A stretch of 64,000 bases of DNA from Dyadobacter fermentans (GTDB lineage: Bacteria > Bacteroidota > Bacteroidia > Cytophagales > Spirosomataceae): the NCBI RefSeq assembly GCF_019924045.1, contig NZ_JAHXBN010000011.1, positions 434,001 to 498,000 on the forward strand, written 5' to 3'. The notes beneath the pieces are model-generated. The model was not told where the DNA came from. It saw only the letters and a list, made by a program, of their open reading frames with translations, and did not search any database. Position numbers and translations under genes: made by a program. Below, piece after piece: positions 1-8,282 of this stretch (position 1 is the stretch's first letter; the number at the start of each line of letters is the position of its first letter).

Positions 1-850
1 CGCATTGTCTTGTATTTTAATGGGTTGCTTTCTGGCTGCGGCCTCAGGGCAATTTAGCTGGCCGGTGGCTGGTTTAAGCGTACTGACGACCATTCTCCTG
101 CAAGTACTTTCCAACTTTGCCAATGACTATGGCGATGCGGTGAACGGTAAGGATACCGAACTGCGCGAAGGACCACGCAGGGCTGTGCATTCAGGACATA
201 TCGCTGCTGCGAAAATGCTGCGGGCCATTATTCTTTTCTCGGTGCTGGCATTGATTTCGGGCATTACCTTGCTGACGATCGCGTTGAAAGGGGCGCCCGC
301 AAACACATTCTGGGTGTTTCTGGGAATCGGCATTGCCTGCATCATCGCGGCTATCACGTACACGGCAGGCAAACGCCCCTATGGCTACGTTGGCCTGGGT
401 GACCTCTCCGTTTTAATCTTTTTCGGATGGGTGGGCGTTATCGGTAGTAACTTTCTGCACACGCATATATGGAACTGGGGCTTGCTCTTGCCCGCAACCA
501 GCTGCGGCCTATTTGCCGTAGGAGTATTGAATATCAATAACATAAGAGATATCGATTCCGACCGCGCCACGGGTAAAAACTCGATCCCGGTCCGCATTGG
601 CCGTGAAAAAGCGATCGTTTATCACTGGGGCATTTTGCTGATCGGCATGCTTTGTGTGACCATTTACACGGCGCAGCATTTTTCCAGCTACACCAGCCTG
701 ATCTTTTTCCTCAGCTTTCCGTTGTTTGTCAAAAACGGACTCGCTATTTCCCGGCTCACCAAAGCCAGTGAACTCGATCCATACCTGAAACAAATGGCGC
801 TTTCCACCTTGCTTTTCGTGATCCTTTTCGGAATTGGAATTGTCCTTTAA
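1..850 (+). CDS. menA: 1,4-dihydroxy-2-naphthoate polyprenyltransferase MenA (5' end missing)
   Basis: Integral-membrane UbiA-family prenyltransferase that joins a polyprenyl chain to 1,4-dihydroxy-2-naphthoate in menaquinone synthesis. The reading frame is open to the left edge (codons begin at base 2), so the true start lies outside the window; roughly 20 N-terminal residues are missing. The first Asp-rich motif reads NFANDYGDAVNGKD, followed by the ARG-type segment REGPRRAV. The second motif is NNIRDIDSD near the middle. At least seven hydrophobic segments follow the UbiA pattern. It converges with the SGNH gene only 3 bp away, leaving no room for a terminator. Family call is firm; MenA rather than UbiA rests on the motif spacing and on the menaquinone respiration usual in this phylum. 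Confidence 0.88.
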   Translation, partial: ALSCILMGCFLAAASGQFSWPVAGLSVLTTILLQVLSNFANDYGDAVNGKDTELREGPRRAVHSGHIAAAKMLRAIILFSVLALISGITLLTIALKGAPANTFWVFLGIGIACIIAAITYTAGKRPYGYVGLGDLSVLIFFGWVGVIGSNFLHTHIWNWGLLLPATSCGLFAVGVLNINNIRDIDSDRATGKNSIPVRIGREKAIVYHWGILLIGMLCVTIYTAQHFSSYTSLIFFLSFPLFVKNGLAISRLTKASELDPYLKQMALSTLLFVILFGIGIVL

Positions 851-853
851 TGG

Positions 854-2656
854 CTACTTTACGAAAGGTTTGATCGCATTACCCAGCAGGCTGTAACCCT
901 TTTCATTGGGGTGCAGGCCGTCGGAAAAAAGCGACTCATCGATCTTGCCATCTTCTTTTAGAAATACTTTTCCCGGGTTCACAAACAATACATCGGCTTC
1001 GCCTGCAATTTGCACCAGTTTATCATTTAATACGGCTACACGCTCTTCCTGCTGGCGGCGCGGGTAAATGCCCATCATCACGATCTGCGCCTGCGGCTGG
1101 CGGTATTTGATCGTTTCAATAAGCTGCTTCCAGCCTGCGACAATCTCTTCGTCGCTGTTCAAACCGAGATTATTGGTACCGATATTGATGAAAATCTGTT
1201 TGGGCTTGAAATCGTCCAGTTCTCCGTGATAAATTCGCCACAGCACATTTTCGATGCGGTCCCAGCCGTAGCCCATATTCACCGAATTTTTCCCGAAAGT
1301 GCTCCCCCAGGAAGATTCACCCACCGCTCTCGGTCCTTTGGGTAAACCACCCCAGAAATGAGTGATCGAATTGCCGATCACCACCGTTGTCGGTGAGGTT
1401 TTTCGGTTGAGTCCGAGGATTTCCGAATGCCTTTTTTCCCAATCATAATTGTGCAACTCACGCATTTGCGTTGCCGGGCGAGTAGTCGAGCATTGGCCTG
1501 CGGGTTCATGCAATATCATTCTCAAATGCTTTTCATAGCCATCGGCATATTGCAGCATACCGAGGTCCGTCTGGTGCGTGCCGTCCACCGTCGATTCGTA
1601 GGTTTGGCCGAAATCTTCTTTCGGAATCAGGTAAATGTTTTGAAAACCCTGGGCTTTTAATGTCGCGAATGCGTCTTTCAACACGCCGTTGATCTCTGCG
1701 TAATAATGCTTGCTTTGCGGATTAATATCCTCTTCGGCATATCCCGCATGCTCCGCGAGCGCAATCGGCACGCCGGGGCGCTTATGGCGCAATGCCGTTA
1801 CCGTGTTGATTACCCGCTTCTTCACTTCTTCGGCCGTCAGTCCGAGCTTCGAATCGGGGCGAATGGTGAGGTTAGGGAGACAGTCGAGCACATAAATTTT
1901 CGCATCGATCTCGCCTATCAGATCCACCACTTCTTTTTCCAATCTCCCATTTCCGGAAAAACCCAGGTTGATCAACGGGCGGTCCATTTTTCGACCCAAT
2001 ATCGAGGTCCACGCCATTCCCGGCCGCGACGCGCACGCGCCTTGTGCGATGGAAGTTCCGTAAATCACGATCGGCTTATCGGGTCGCACGGCCAATGGTG
2101 TAAATTCCGTCCCCTGCGGCGTTCCGATTTCCAGCCATTTCACGCTGTTGTAAAGCGGCAGAAACAGCCGGTACTCCCTTCCGTGTTTGTGGTAATTATC
2201 GTTCGGGGCCAGATTTTTGAAATCGTAGGTAATGGTGTCTCCAAACGCATATTTACCTGCACACCAGCGCCATTCGCCATCGCTGCTTACAGCATACAGG
2301 TCCACGCCGCTCACGCCCGTTGCAGGCATGTGCGGGAGCGCGTGCTTGCCTCCCACCGTATAGCGAATCTTGATATCGGAAGAATTGGCACGGAAACGGA
2401 TCATCAGCCCGGCCGATTGGTTGGACAAGTTCCAAACCACATCACGTACCTGCTTTTCGGCTCGGGCCGGCAGTCGGTCATACGGACTTTTCAACTCCTT
2501 GGTAGGCCAGGCCTGCCCTTCAACAACGGGAAAAGTAGAAGTTTGAGGATTCCACCAGACATACTGGCTGCTCTGCGCTAAAATCTGAATGCTCAGCAAC
2601 AGGCCCAGGCACACATTTGAAATTAATCTGAAAAGCATAAAATTGAAAACGGACAC
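854..2656 (-). CDS. Secreted protein with two SGNH/GDSL hydrolase domains
   Basis: A 600-residue exported hydrolase. A signal peptide ends near AQSS (residue 30); M1 or M7 could start it. Residues 30-190 form an N-terminal beta-sandwich-like region. The first SGNH domain has Ser202 (YGTSIAQG), the FSGNG block at 233-237 and Asp358/His361 (DGTH). A second complete SGNH domain has Ser430 (IGNSIT), Asn496 (GTNN) and Asp579/His582 (DGLHP). Both copies keep catalytic Ser, Asp and His, so both could be active esterases, probably on acetylated or acylated carbohydrate (inference). It is the last gene of the minus-strand run, 54 bp after the DUF4920 gene. A near-consensus -7 (CAAAAGTG on plus, 2670-2677) suits the M7 start at 2638. 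Confidence 0.85.
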   Translation of the reverse strand: MSVFNFMLFRLISNVCLGLLLSIQILAQSSQYVWWNPQTSTFPVVEGQAWPTKELKSPYDRLPARAEKQVRDVVWNLSNQSAGLMIRFRANSSDIKIRYTVGGKHALPHMPATGVSGVDLYAVSSDGEWRWCAGKYAFGDTITYDFKNLAPNDNYHKHGREYRLFLPLYNSVKWLEIGTPQGTEFTPLAVRPDKPIVIYGTSIAQGACASRPGMAWTSILGRKMDRPLINLGFSGNGRLEKEVVDLIGEIDAKIYVLDCLPNLTIRPDSKLGLTAEEVKKRVINTVTALRHKRPGVPIALAEHAGYAEEDINPQSKHYYAEINGVLKDAFATLKAQGFQNIYLIPKEDFGQTYESTVDGTHQTDLGMLQYADGYEKHLRMILHEPAGQCSTTRPATQMRELHNYDWEKRHSEILGLNRKTSPTTVVIGNSITHFWGGLPKGPRAVGESSWGSTFGKNSVNMGYGWDRIENVLWRIYHGELDDFKPKQIFINIGTNNLGLNSDEEIVAGWKQLIETIKYRQPQAQIVMMGIYPRRQQEERVAVLNDKLVQIAGEADVLFVNPGKVFLKEDGKIDESLFSDGLHPNEKGYSLLGNAIKPFVK

Positions 2657-2710
2657 CGATGTATCGCTACAAAAGTGCCCGCCAGGCTATTTCTCCCTTT
2701 TGGAAATAGA

Positions 2711-3154
2711 TTATTTCACAATCACCCCATCGGCAATAAACGTCAGTTCATCCTTCGGCTCGGTGATTTTCGCTATTTCCTCCTTACTCTTGCCTGCGTC
2801 CTGCGCATAGTGCTTCAAATGCTCCACGGGCACTGTCGTTTTCTTGGCTGCTCCTTCAAAAACCACCGTTTTACCGGCAATATCTTTGGGCACAAAAAAC
2901 GCGTAGTCTTTAAAAACCACCCGCATGGTTTCGCCATTATCGAGGTTAACCTTCATCCAGCAGCCCTTCACCTGGCAAACCGATTCCACTGTACCGACCA
3001 CTTTCGCCTGTATTTCAGCCTTGTCGCCCATCTTAGCTGGAAGCGCCGTGGCCGCAATCGCCTTTTTATCATCAATCTGTTTGCCAAAATTTTCCTGAGC
3101 TCTGGCGAAAGACATGCTCAGAACCACCAGGATTATTGAAAGGAGCTTTTTCAT
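2711..3154 (-). CDS. DUF4920 domain protein, exported
   Basis: A 147-residue periplasmic or surface protein with a clear signal peptide (MKKLLSIILVVLSMSFARAQ). The rest matches DUF4920, a small beta-rich OB-like family found in Bacteroidota: a K-V-V-G-T-V segment, the CQVKGCWM motif with two cysteines five apart, and a DYAFFVP block. The motif resembles metal-binding or redox sites, but no function is established for the family. It is separated from the large secreted protein upstream by 75 bp that hold a plausible promoter of its own, so it may be transcribed independently. Confidence 0.8.
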   Translation of the reverse strand: MKKLLSIILVVLSMSFARAQENFGKQIDDKKAIAATALPAKMGDKAEIQAKVVGTVESVCQVKGCWMKVNLDNGETMRVVFKDYAFFVPKDIAGKTVVFEGAAKKTTVPVEHLKHYAQDAGKSKEEIAKITEPKDELTFIADGVIVK

Positions 3155-3192
3155 GATGTTAATGTTTAAAAGTGTGTTTCAATAGGTTGGTT

Positions 3193-3222
3193 TAAAGTTA
3201 ACACCTCCCGCAATACAATCAA
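3193..3222 (-). promoter_or_regulatory. Bacteroidota-type promoter for the DUF4920 gene
   Basis: Read on the minus strand, TTG (3220-3222) is followed after 19 bp by TAACTTTA (3193-3200), one base off the TAnnTTTG -7 consensus. It lies 39-68 bp upstream of the start codon at 3154, a usual leader length. Sequence match only. Confidence 0.45.
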
Positions 3223-3229
3223 AACCATC

Positions 3230-6200
3230 CTATTCCAACACTTCAACCCAACCTTTGCAATGATTCCCCTGCGGTGTATCGACGACGTAGAGGTATGTGC
3301 CATTGGCAATGCCTTTCCCCCAATTGTTCTTATAATCGGCCGATTTGAAAATGGATTTGCCCCAGCGGTTGAAAACTTCCAGCGACGATGAAGCGACGGG
3401 CACGATGAAAAAATCGTTCTTCCCGTCGCCGTTCGGGGTGATGACGTTGCTTAAAGTAAATGCAGGTTCCGCACTGATCTTTTTGGAAACCGTAAGCGAG
3501 CAACCGGTTGCATTATAGGCTGTCAGGGTAATAGTATATTCCCCCGGAACTTCATAAATGTAGTTTTTAACTTCCGGGCCGGTCACCGGGTTACCCGTAC
3601 CCATATTCCATTCATAGCGCTGCGCTTTGCCGGTTTTGTTCGTTAATGAATAGGAAAACGGCTCGTTACATGCCCCACCCGATTGCGTTACCTCGAAATC
3701 CGGGGCGTAGGATTGGTCAACTTTCACTGTGATTTCGCGAAGCGGGCGACAGCCGTCTTCATACAGCCCTTCGATCACGTAAGTCGTGGTTTGCGCCGGC
3801 TTTACGGTCACCGACTTCCCGATTGTTTCTTCCAGACCCGTGGTCGCATGCCATTTGTATTGCGGGGCATTACCCGAAACGGTCAGCGTCACGGTGGCGC
3901 CCTGGCATACCTCGGTATCAGGCATGTCGATGAAGTCTGTCTTTTTCTCGACATCCAGTTTAACTTTTTCCGTCACTTTGCAACCGGCATTATTGCTGAT
4001 TTCAACCGTGTATTCCGTTGTTTCCTTTACCGAAGCAACAGGCGTCGCGATGGCCGCGTTATCCAGTCCCGTTGCCGGCGACCACTTATATTGCGTGCCG
4101 CCGCTGGCACTCAGCTTCACGATGCTGTTTTCGCAGACCGTTGTGTCACCCGTTACTTTTGTCGCTAATGTTTCTACGACAACCTTCTTTTGAGCCACAT
4201 CCATTCGCTTGCAGCTCAACCGGTTGTATGCTGTGAGCGTGACCGTGTATTCGCCCGGGTTGGTAAATGCATATTCCGATTGCCCCTCATCTCTCGAAAT
4301 CGTATTTCCGTTGACCTCCCAGATGTAATCCACCCCACCTTCGCTAGTGTTCACGAATGTCAGTTCCAGGGGTGCACAGCCGCGGAGCACATCCTTAGTT
4401 TGGCCATTATAGACGTCAAAATCCGCTTTTAACCGGTCGATATCGATCTTAAAAGCCGCGTTATTGCAGTTATCGCTGTTGTTGGTTTCAGACCAGGCCT
4501 GTGGTGTTGTCGGGAAATGGCTGCCTCCGCAGGCGCAGGTAGCGTGGTAGATCATCCCGTTTTTATCAAACCGGCTTGTTCCGCCATCCACGTGGTCGCC
4601 TTGCAGCCGGGTGTCGCGCGCGAGACTTCCGAAAAACGTTGCGTAGAGCAAGGATTTCGCTCCCTGTTCCAGAATGGCAATGTAAAAGTTGTTTCCATTG
4701 GTAGTGGGCTGAATGGCATCTTCGGTAACATGTAAGCCTATGGTACTGCTGGCCGCATTGTTATTGGTACCACTATTCACGTTCCCTCCCCAGCCTGCGA
4801 GGTAAATATTCCCGCATTCACTCACCAGAAAGGCCGTTGGTGAAATATCCGGCGTGCCGCGGCCGGAACCAATAATAGTCGAAAACAGGGTCTGAGTCAA
4901 TGAGGCATTCAATGCGTGCACAAACTGGCCGCTTTTTGGATTCTGGTACACGCCCTGACTTACCGGATAATTGCCTGTCGTGAGCCCATACACATACACC
5001 TGGTTGCTCTGGTCGATATCGAGCAAATAAGCACCATCCTCCTTATCGGTACCGAGGTAAGTCAATGCGGACAGCTGATCGTTCACAAAACGTGCCACGA
5101 AGCCGTCCTCCGTCCCCTTCAATGCAGATTGATAAGCTCCTGTCTTGGTCTGCAAGTTGGCGCTTTGAGATATTCCGGCGACATATACTTCACCATTGGC
5201 AGCGACTTTCAATGAATAGGCCGCGTCCCATTTGTCGCCGCCCAGGTAGGTCGACCACAGCAACTGATCCAGCCCGGCAGAGAATTTCAAAACCACGCCG
5301 TCCTGGCCGCCCGCTACCTTGTTTTGTACAGGATTTTTCAAGGGGAAATTCGCCGAATTGGTGGATGAAACCACATACACCTGGTCGTTTTTATCCAATC
5401 CTATTTCACCCCGAAAGCTGTCTCCATAGTTCCGGATCGTCACATTATTCGTCACACTCACTCCGTCGTTGCCGCTGCCGCCCACAAATGTGGAGCCCGT
5501 AAGCTGATTCCCGGCAGCATTCAGTTTGGAAACAAACAGGTCACTGCCGTTTGTCATTCCGATCCCCGAAATCGGCTCCACACCGGTTCCCCCGCCAAAG
5601 ACGCGTTGAAATGCATTGTCTTTGGTTGGGAAATTTTTGGAAGACGTCGTCCCGAGAATCAGCAGCTCTTTCCGGCTGTTCACGATCAGGCTCGTGGGAA
5701 CGTCGCCGTCGTTGCCTCCCAGAAAAGTCGCATACAGCAAATCAGACCCATCTGGATTGAATTTCAAGATCGAGACATCGACCAAGCCGCCAAATTTGAC
5801 CTGAAATGCCCCGGTTGTCGCGGGGAAATTGGCCCCGAACACCGTACCACCGGAATACAGGTTACCCTCATCGTCATACGTCGCGGTGTGCCCCCAGTTA
5901 TCGGCCACAGAGCCGGAATAAGTTGAAAAGATAAGTTCGGGGTCGATAGTGAGCGGCAATGATTTGTCGTAACCGGAAGGCAGCTCAAAATGTGCGATAT
6001 TATCGTCGGAAATGCGGAATGCCGAAGGAACCTCCATCGCGCGTGCATTGCTGGCCGACTGAAACGAATACGGCTGCGCTTCCCTGATATCCCCCACCGA
6101 AGTTTTGATCACTATCTGCCCCGATTCATTCAGAGAAACCTTTTCCGCGCCTTTGTACTGGAAACTGATCCTGGAAGGATCCGCGCCGGGTTTGACCATG

Positions 6201-6691
6201 AATTCATATTTGAGTTTGGCCTGATTGAGGTAAATACGGAGGTCGATATCGGGGTAAATATTCTCGTAAATCACCTCTTCAAAACCATTTACACCGCTCG
6301 CCCAGGTGCCTGCATCACTCCCCAGAAAGTAGTTGAAACGTCCTTTACTAACTTTTAATGGCTGGTGCCGGAGCGCCGGAGACGCATTAAGAAACGTTAC
6401 TTCCACGCCGTGCGCGCGAATGCCGGACACGCTCACATCCTCGCGTGCGCCGGGCGCTTGGGCATGCCCAGGCGCGTGCATGGCGGACACTTTCGCGCCG
6501 TCATAAAGTACGTAAAGTAGGGAGTGCGACTTCAAAAACAGAAAACCGCCAGGGATAGCGGCACGGAAACGGACATCGCTGTCCCATTGCCCCTTGTTTT
6601 CGATAAAATAGGCCGAAGCAGCCCGGGAATGGTCGGCTGTGCGGACGATAATCAGAAACGATATGAAGAGTAGCCGTAAAGTTTTCTGCAT
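3230..6691 (-). CDS. Large secreted SBBP/PKD protein with CHU_C (T9SS type B) C-terminus
   Basis: A 1153-residue surface protein. A signal peptide covers residues 1-25. The N-terminal block beginning AYFIENKGQWDSDVRF is the DUF7948-type module that precedes SBBP beta-propeller repeats. Residues about 250-740 hold repeated units of the form S-T-Y-L-G-G-x-x-x-D, interpreted as a beta-propeller. A PKD domain follows (FTNPGEYTVTLTAYN near 810), then two Ig-like units starting TTVC/TEVC, and a second PKD (VPGEYTITLTAYN). The last 80 residues are the gliding-motility C-terminal domain: ITPNGDGKNDFF, FNRWG, WGKGIANGTYLYVV. This type B signal routes export through the type IX secretion system and surface attachment. 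No enzymatic domain is seen; adhesion is the likely role (inference). It starts 21 bp after the ABC ATPase gene. Confidence 0.88.
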   Translation of the reverse strand: MQKTLRLLFISFLIIVRTADHSRAASAYFIENKGQWDSDVRFRAAIPGGFLFLKSHSLLYVLYDGAKVSAMHAPGHAQAPGAREDVSVSGIRAHGVEVTFLNASPALRHQPLKVSKGRFNYFLGSDAGTWASGVNGFEEVIYENIYPDIDLRIYLNQAKLKYEFMVKPGADPSRISFQYKGAEKVSLNESGQIVIKTSVGDIREAQPYSFQSASNARAMEVPSAFRISDDNIAHFELPSGYDKSLPLTIDPELIFSTYSGSVADNWGHTATYDDEGNLYSGGTVFGANFPATTGAFQVKFGGLVDVSILKFNPDGSDLLYATFLGGNDGDVPTSLIVNSRKELLILGTTSSKNFPTKDNAFQRVFGGGTGVEPISGIGMTNGSDLFVSKLNAAGNQLTGSTFVGGSGNDGVSVTNNVTIRNYGDSFRGEIGLDKNDQVYVVSSTNSANFPLKNPVQNKVAGGQDGVVLKFSAGLDQLLWSTYLGGDKWDAAYSLKVAANGEVYVAGISQSANLQTKTGAYQSALKGTEDGFVARFVNDQLSALTYLGTDKEDGAYLLDIDQSNQVYVYGLTTGNYPVSQGVYQNPKSGQFVHALNASLTQTLFSTIIGSGRGTPDISPTAFLVSECGNIYLAGWGGNVNSGTNNNAASSTIGLHVTEDAIQPTTNGNNFYIAILEQGAKSLLYATFFGSLARDTRLQGDHVDGGTSRFDKNGMIYHATCACGGSHFPTTPQAWSETNNSDNCNNAAFKIDIDRLKADFDVYNGQTKDVLRGCAPLELTFVNTSEGGVDYIWEVNGNTISRDEGQSEYAFTNPGEYTVTLTAYNRLSCKRMDVAQKKVVVETLATKVTGDTTVCENSIVKLSASGGTQYKWSPATGLDNAAIATPVASVKETTEYTVEISNNAGCKVTEKVKLDVEKKTDFIDMPDTEVCQGATVTLTVSGNAPQYKWHATTGLEETIGKSVTVKPAQTTTYVIEGLYEDGCRPLREITVKVDQSYAPDFEVTQSGGACNEPFSYSLTNKTGKAQRYEWNMGTGNPVTGPEVKNYIYEVPGEYTITLTAYNATGCSLTVSKKISAEPAFTLSNVITPNGDGKNDFFIVPVASSSLEVFNRWGKSIFKSADYKNNWGKGIANGTYLYVVDTPQGNHCKGWVEVLE

Positions 6692-6712
6692 AGTCCGCGC
6701 GGCAAAGTTTTT

Positions 6713-7333
6713 CTATTTGAACGCAGAAACCGAGATGATATTTTTACAAAATTCGTATTCCTGCTGCACATTTGAACCGAGTAAAACCAACTGATTCTGT
6801 GTATTATCCATTACGTGATCGAGGTACCAATTGATGCCTTGCACATCCAGATTTGTTGTTGGTTCATCGAGAAAAACCACTGGCACATCCGAAAGAAACG
6901 CCAGCCCCAGTTTCACCCGCTGCTTCATACCCGACGAAAAGTGCCGGATAATCTTCCCGCTGGCGTGCGGCAGTTGTATAAAATCTTCAAAATCTCTCGC
7001 CGAAATGCCATTCTTGAATGGCTTGAACTTGCCGTGAAACTCAATCTGCTCGCGTAATGTAAACTCCTCAATCAGTTCGAGGTAGGGAGCTGCTATTACA
7101 ATGTGCTTATACCAATGATCGGTTTCGATTTCCTTGCCACTTCCGTTGATATACGTGATGCTACCTTCCGAAACCGGGATCATGCCGGTAAGCAGTTGCA
7201 GCAAAGTCGATTTACCACTTCCGTTCGGACCTACAAAAACATACTTTTCACCCGCTGCAAGTTCGAAGCTGGCATTTCTGACAATCCACTCTTTGATGAA
7301 CTTCTTCCCTATTTTATCGACTGTAATCCGCAC
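6713..7333 (-). CDS. ABC transporter ATP-binding protein (orphan)
   Basis: A 206-residue nucleotide-binding subunit. Walker A is GPNGSGKST near residue 35, the signature is HFSSGMKQR near 130, and Walker B is VPVVFLDEPT near 150, followed by a D-loop (TTNLD). The H-loop position reads LLGSN, with no His where one is normally present, so hydrolysis may be altered. It is shorter than typical exporter ATPases (230-310 residues), lacking a C-terminal extension. No permease is encoded nearby, so its membrane partner must be elsewhere, or it belongs to a CcmA-like small ATPase group. It sits 24 bp after the beta-lactamase gene and 21 bp before the large secreted protein, probably in one transcript. 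Confidence 0.82.
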   Translation of the reverse strand: MRITVDKIGKKFIKEWIVRNASFELAAGEKYVFVGPNGSGKSTLLQLLTGMIPVSEGSITYINGSGKEIETDHWYKHIVIAAPYLELIEEFTLREQIEFHGKFKPFKNGISARDFEDFIQLPHASGKIIRHFSSGMKQRVKLGLAFLSDVPVVFLDEPTTNLDVQGINWYLDHVMDNTQNQLVLLGSNVQQEYEFCKNIISVSAFK

Positions 7334-7357
7334 TGCTCTCTGTTAATGTAATCCTGA

Positions 7358-8248
7358 TTATTTACCGCCATAGTAATCCGCGGCCGCCCTCGCGATCCGG
7401 GCGATCACCAGTTCTCGCGTATCTGTTTTCGCAGTGGCGTCCGAGACGAACACTACTACGGCAATATCTCTTTTATTGGGAAACTTGATAATCCCCACGT
7501 CATTTGTCGCGGCCGTCACTCCTTTTTCGTTAGTACCGGAGGTGCCCGTTTTGTGTGCCACCACCGTGCCTTCTGGCAACAGCCCTTTGATCCTTTTCAG
7601 GCCGGTGGGGCCTGCTACGAGTATTTTCCACAGGAAATCATGACTGGATTTAGAGAGCGTCTTGCCCTTATAAACGATATCCAGCAATTGAAGATAAGCC
7701 GAAGGATGCGCAAAATTGGTATACTGCACATTCCAGCCAGCCTTCATTTCCTTCTCCGTAGCCACAATTGCAATGTCTTTTACGCCCAGCGTATGAATGT
7801 AGTCGTTCACCTTTTTGGTGCCGCCCGCCAGTTCAAAAAGGATATCGCAGGCATTGTTATCGCTTTCCGAAACCGAGTAACCGAGCAGCTCGCCGATGGT
7901 AATGTCAAAATCCTGATCCGGGTGCTTGTCGCGCATCGGGCTGTGTGTATCCCGGTCGAGCTGCGCTTTTGTGACGTGGATCTTCTGGTCCAACTTGTAT
8001 TTGCCCTTATCTACCAGGTCCAAGACAGCCATTGCCAATGGAAATTTGAATGTACTTTGCATCGGGAATTTGTGATCCTGGTTGATCAGCAACGTTTCCC
8101 GGGTTTTTAAATCCATAATCCCCACGCCCACAATGCCATTGGCTTGCTTGCCGATCGTTTCGATTTCGGCGCTGAGTTTTGCTTGCTGAGCAAACATGAG
8201 GATTGGGAAGAGTAATAAGAGAACTAAAATCCGGGCAAGTCTGGTCAT
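7358..8248 (-). CDS. bla: Class A beta-lactamase, subclass A2 type (CepA/PER-like)
   Basis: A 296-residue periplasmic serine beta-lactamase. A signal peptide ends at FAQQ (about residue 22). Catalytic residues are all present: Ser65-T-F-Lys68, Ser129-Asp-Asn131, general base Glu165 in TEKEM followed by VQYTN, and Lys233-Thr-Gly235. The TEKEM...QYTN omega-loop pattern and the DxDFDITIGELL segment are those of the Bacteroidota subclass A2 enzymes (CepA, CfxA, PER families), which commonly act as cephalosporinases. Whether this one is extended-spectrum cannot be judged from sequence alone. No mobile element, integrase or resistance partner is adjacent; it is embedded in a chromosomal run with a CNNM/CBS gene 34 bp upstream, so it looks intrinsic rather than acquired. 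Confidence 0.92.
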   Translation of the reverse strand: MTRLARILVLLLLFPILMFAQQAKLSAEIETIGKQANGIVGVGIMDLKTRETLLINQDHKFPMQSTFKFPLAMAVLDLVDKGKYKLDQKIHVTKAQLDRDTHSPMRDKHPDQDFDITIGELLGYSVSESDNNACDILFELAGGTKKVNDYIHTLGVKDIAIVATEKEMKAGWNVQYTNFAHPSAYLQLLDIVYKGKTLSKSSHDFLWKILVAGPTGLKRIKGLLPEGTVVAHKTGTSGTNEKGVTAATNDVGIIKFPNKRDIAVVVFVSDATAKTDTRELVIARIARAAADYYGGK

Positions 8249-8282
8249 CGGCGTTATTTTTAGCTGATTTATTGCAGGTTTA

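Noticed and set aside
1706..2581. 291-codon open frame on the plus strand
   Set aside because: Antisense to the SGNH gene, Arg/His-rich without any motif.
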